Source of the DNA: Saprospiraceae bacterium
GTDB taxonomy: Bacteria > Bacteroidota > Bacteroidia > Chitinophagales > Saprospiraceae
DNA: 64,000 nt
NCBI GenBank assembly: GCA_019638455.1
Contig: JAHBTU010000003.1
Span: 1,157,127-1,221,126 of the forward strand
Reading direction: 5' to 3'
A program made the translations under genes and the position numbers. Shown here piece by piece: positions 63,657 to 64,000 of the stretch. The notes under the pieces are model-generated. The model made no database searches and had not been told where the DNA came from. It was given only the letters and a program-made list of their open reading frames with translations. Within the stretch, counting starts at the first letter, position 1. Each line of letters opens with the position of its first letter.

Positions 63657-63727
63657 CGAGCCATCTATGCTTCCCCGCCCATGCCCGCTAAGCGACGGGC
63701 ACAGGCGGGGAAGCCACCGTTCAGCGC
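63657..63727 (+). repeat. Unit-boundary hairpin R17 (attC-like)
   Basis: Left 9-mer CGAGCCATC, exact complement of its unit start GATGGCTCG at R16, although the AAC/GTT trinucleotide is absent from both. Right 9-mer GTTCAGCGC. Arms GCTTCCCCGCC / GGCGGGGAAGC (as R3), apex TGCCCGCTAAGCGACGGGCA. Confidence 0.85.
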
Positions 63728-63811
63728 AAAGACAACAGACATAAATACCTGCCTGTCGCTGCGTTCAACATAATTGAAACCATAATTTTTCACCCACCAA
63801 ACAGTTTCATT
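63728..63811 (+). promoter_or_regulatory. Shared unit leader, copy 3
   Basis: Third copy of the leader at 46856 and 50262, again following a right arm GTTCAGCGC and ending at ATG AAC GGT. Confidence 0.6.
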
Positions 63812-64000
63812 ATGAACGGTTTTAATCTTCCCCCTTTCTTCCGCTACCGCTTGTCGGCTGCGGTTCTCCTCCTTTTTTTCGCGGCCCTGCCACTCCTCCA
63901 AGCCCAGTACACCCCCTGCGCCACGCCCCCGCCCACCGAGCCGGAGATGGCCGAAGTCGCGGCAGCCATGGCCAACTCCAACACCGCGAACGCCTCGTCC
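63812..64000 (+). CDS. Start of a secreted metallopeptidase paralogous to 50345, partial
   Basis: 63 codons to the window edge. Signal peptide ending in FFAALPLLQAQ, then YTPCATPPPTEPEMAEV, matching the N-terminus of the metallopeptidase at 50345 (LPLLQAQYTPCATPPPTEAEV). The catalytic part is off the window, so the activity is inferred from the paralogue. Confidence 0.8.
   Translation, partial: MNGFNLPPFFRYRLSAAVLLLFFAALPLLQAQYTPCATPPPTEPEMAEVAAAMANSNTANASS

Noticed and set aside
947..63727. Repeats interpreted as a CRISPR array
   Set aside because: Spacing is kilobases with whole genes between repeats, arms differ from copy to copy, and no cas genes are present.
947..63727. Repeats interpreted as ordinary terminators or REP/BIME elements
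   Set aside because: They lack a T tract, have a conserved apical loop and asymmetric spacers, and neither class predicts the unit-specific complementary 9-mers. Normal terminators are found separately inside the units.
947..63727. Units interpreted as individual transposons with terminal inverted repeats
   Set aside because: The inverted 9-mers differ from unit to unit, there are no direct target duplications flanking units, and one hairpin is shared between neighbours.

Overview
The window is accessory DNA from a Bacteroidota bacterium, most likely of the Saprospiria type. The evidence is the large number of long secreted proteins that end in a type IX secretion (T9SS) sorting domain (an xPNP motif, about 75 residues, basic tail), Bacteroidota-style lipoproteins, and outer-membrane beta-barrels. 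There are no rRNA, tRNA or housekeeping genes. Base composition changes visibly from block to block.

Layout: 17 hairpin repeats (called R1 to R17 here, about 70-90 bp each, R8 cut in half) divide the window into discrete units. From the left edge to about 28 kb, genes and repeats read on the minus strand. From about 29 kb to the right edge they read on the plus strand. Each unit holds one to three genes followed by its own repeat. Each unit starts with a 9-mer (GTTAGTGCC, GTTAAGCGC, GTTCAGCGC and others) whose reverse complement opens the repeat at the end of the same unit. Ten of 15 testable units match 9/9, three 8/9 and two 7/9, even though the 9-mer differs between units. This is the end rule of integron gene cassettes (R'' and R' pair in the free circle), so I read the region as an integron-like cassette array. 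It is unusual in carrying large units (about 1-6.6 kb, often 2-5 kb) of secreted protein genes and in having repeats with a conserved apex and covarying arms. No integrase gene lies in the window.

Cargo: seven secreted metallopeptidases with an HExxHxxxxxH-type motif, the start of an eighth, and the 3' remnant of a C10 cysteine peptidase. Many are fused to parallel beta-helices and all the complete ones have T9SS tails. A downstream beta-propeller-type T9SS protein often follows across a terminator-like hairpin. In other units a small lipoprotein follows the protease, twice with a 4-base ATGA overlap. One 5-kb unit is tandemly duplicated (12.4-17.5 and 17.5-22.5 kb), with the propeller gene diverged in its first two thirds. 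A single non-secreted unit carries a divergent HxlR regulator and target gene with a clear operator palindrome.

Mobile elements: one IS4-like element (2251-3478), three identical 771-bp IS1-family elements, two 1077-bp IS630-family elements, a 69-bp IS1-related MITE with an 8-bp duplication, and a 284-bp inverted-repeat element with ISL3-like ends. The IS1 copies and the MITE split three genes, and removing element plus duplication restores the reading frame in every case. The second IS630 copy sits exactly where the array changes orientation, between half a repeat and a decapitated peptidase gene, and so marks a rearrangement.
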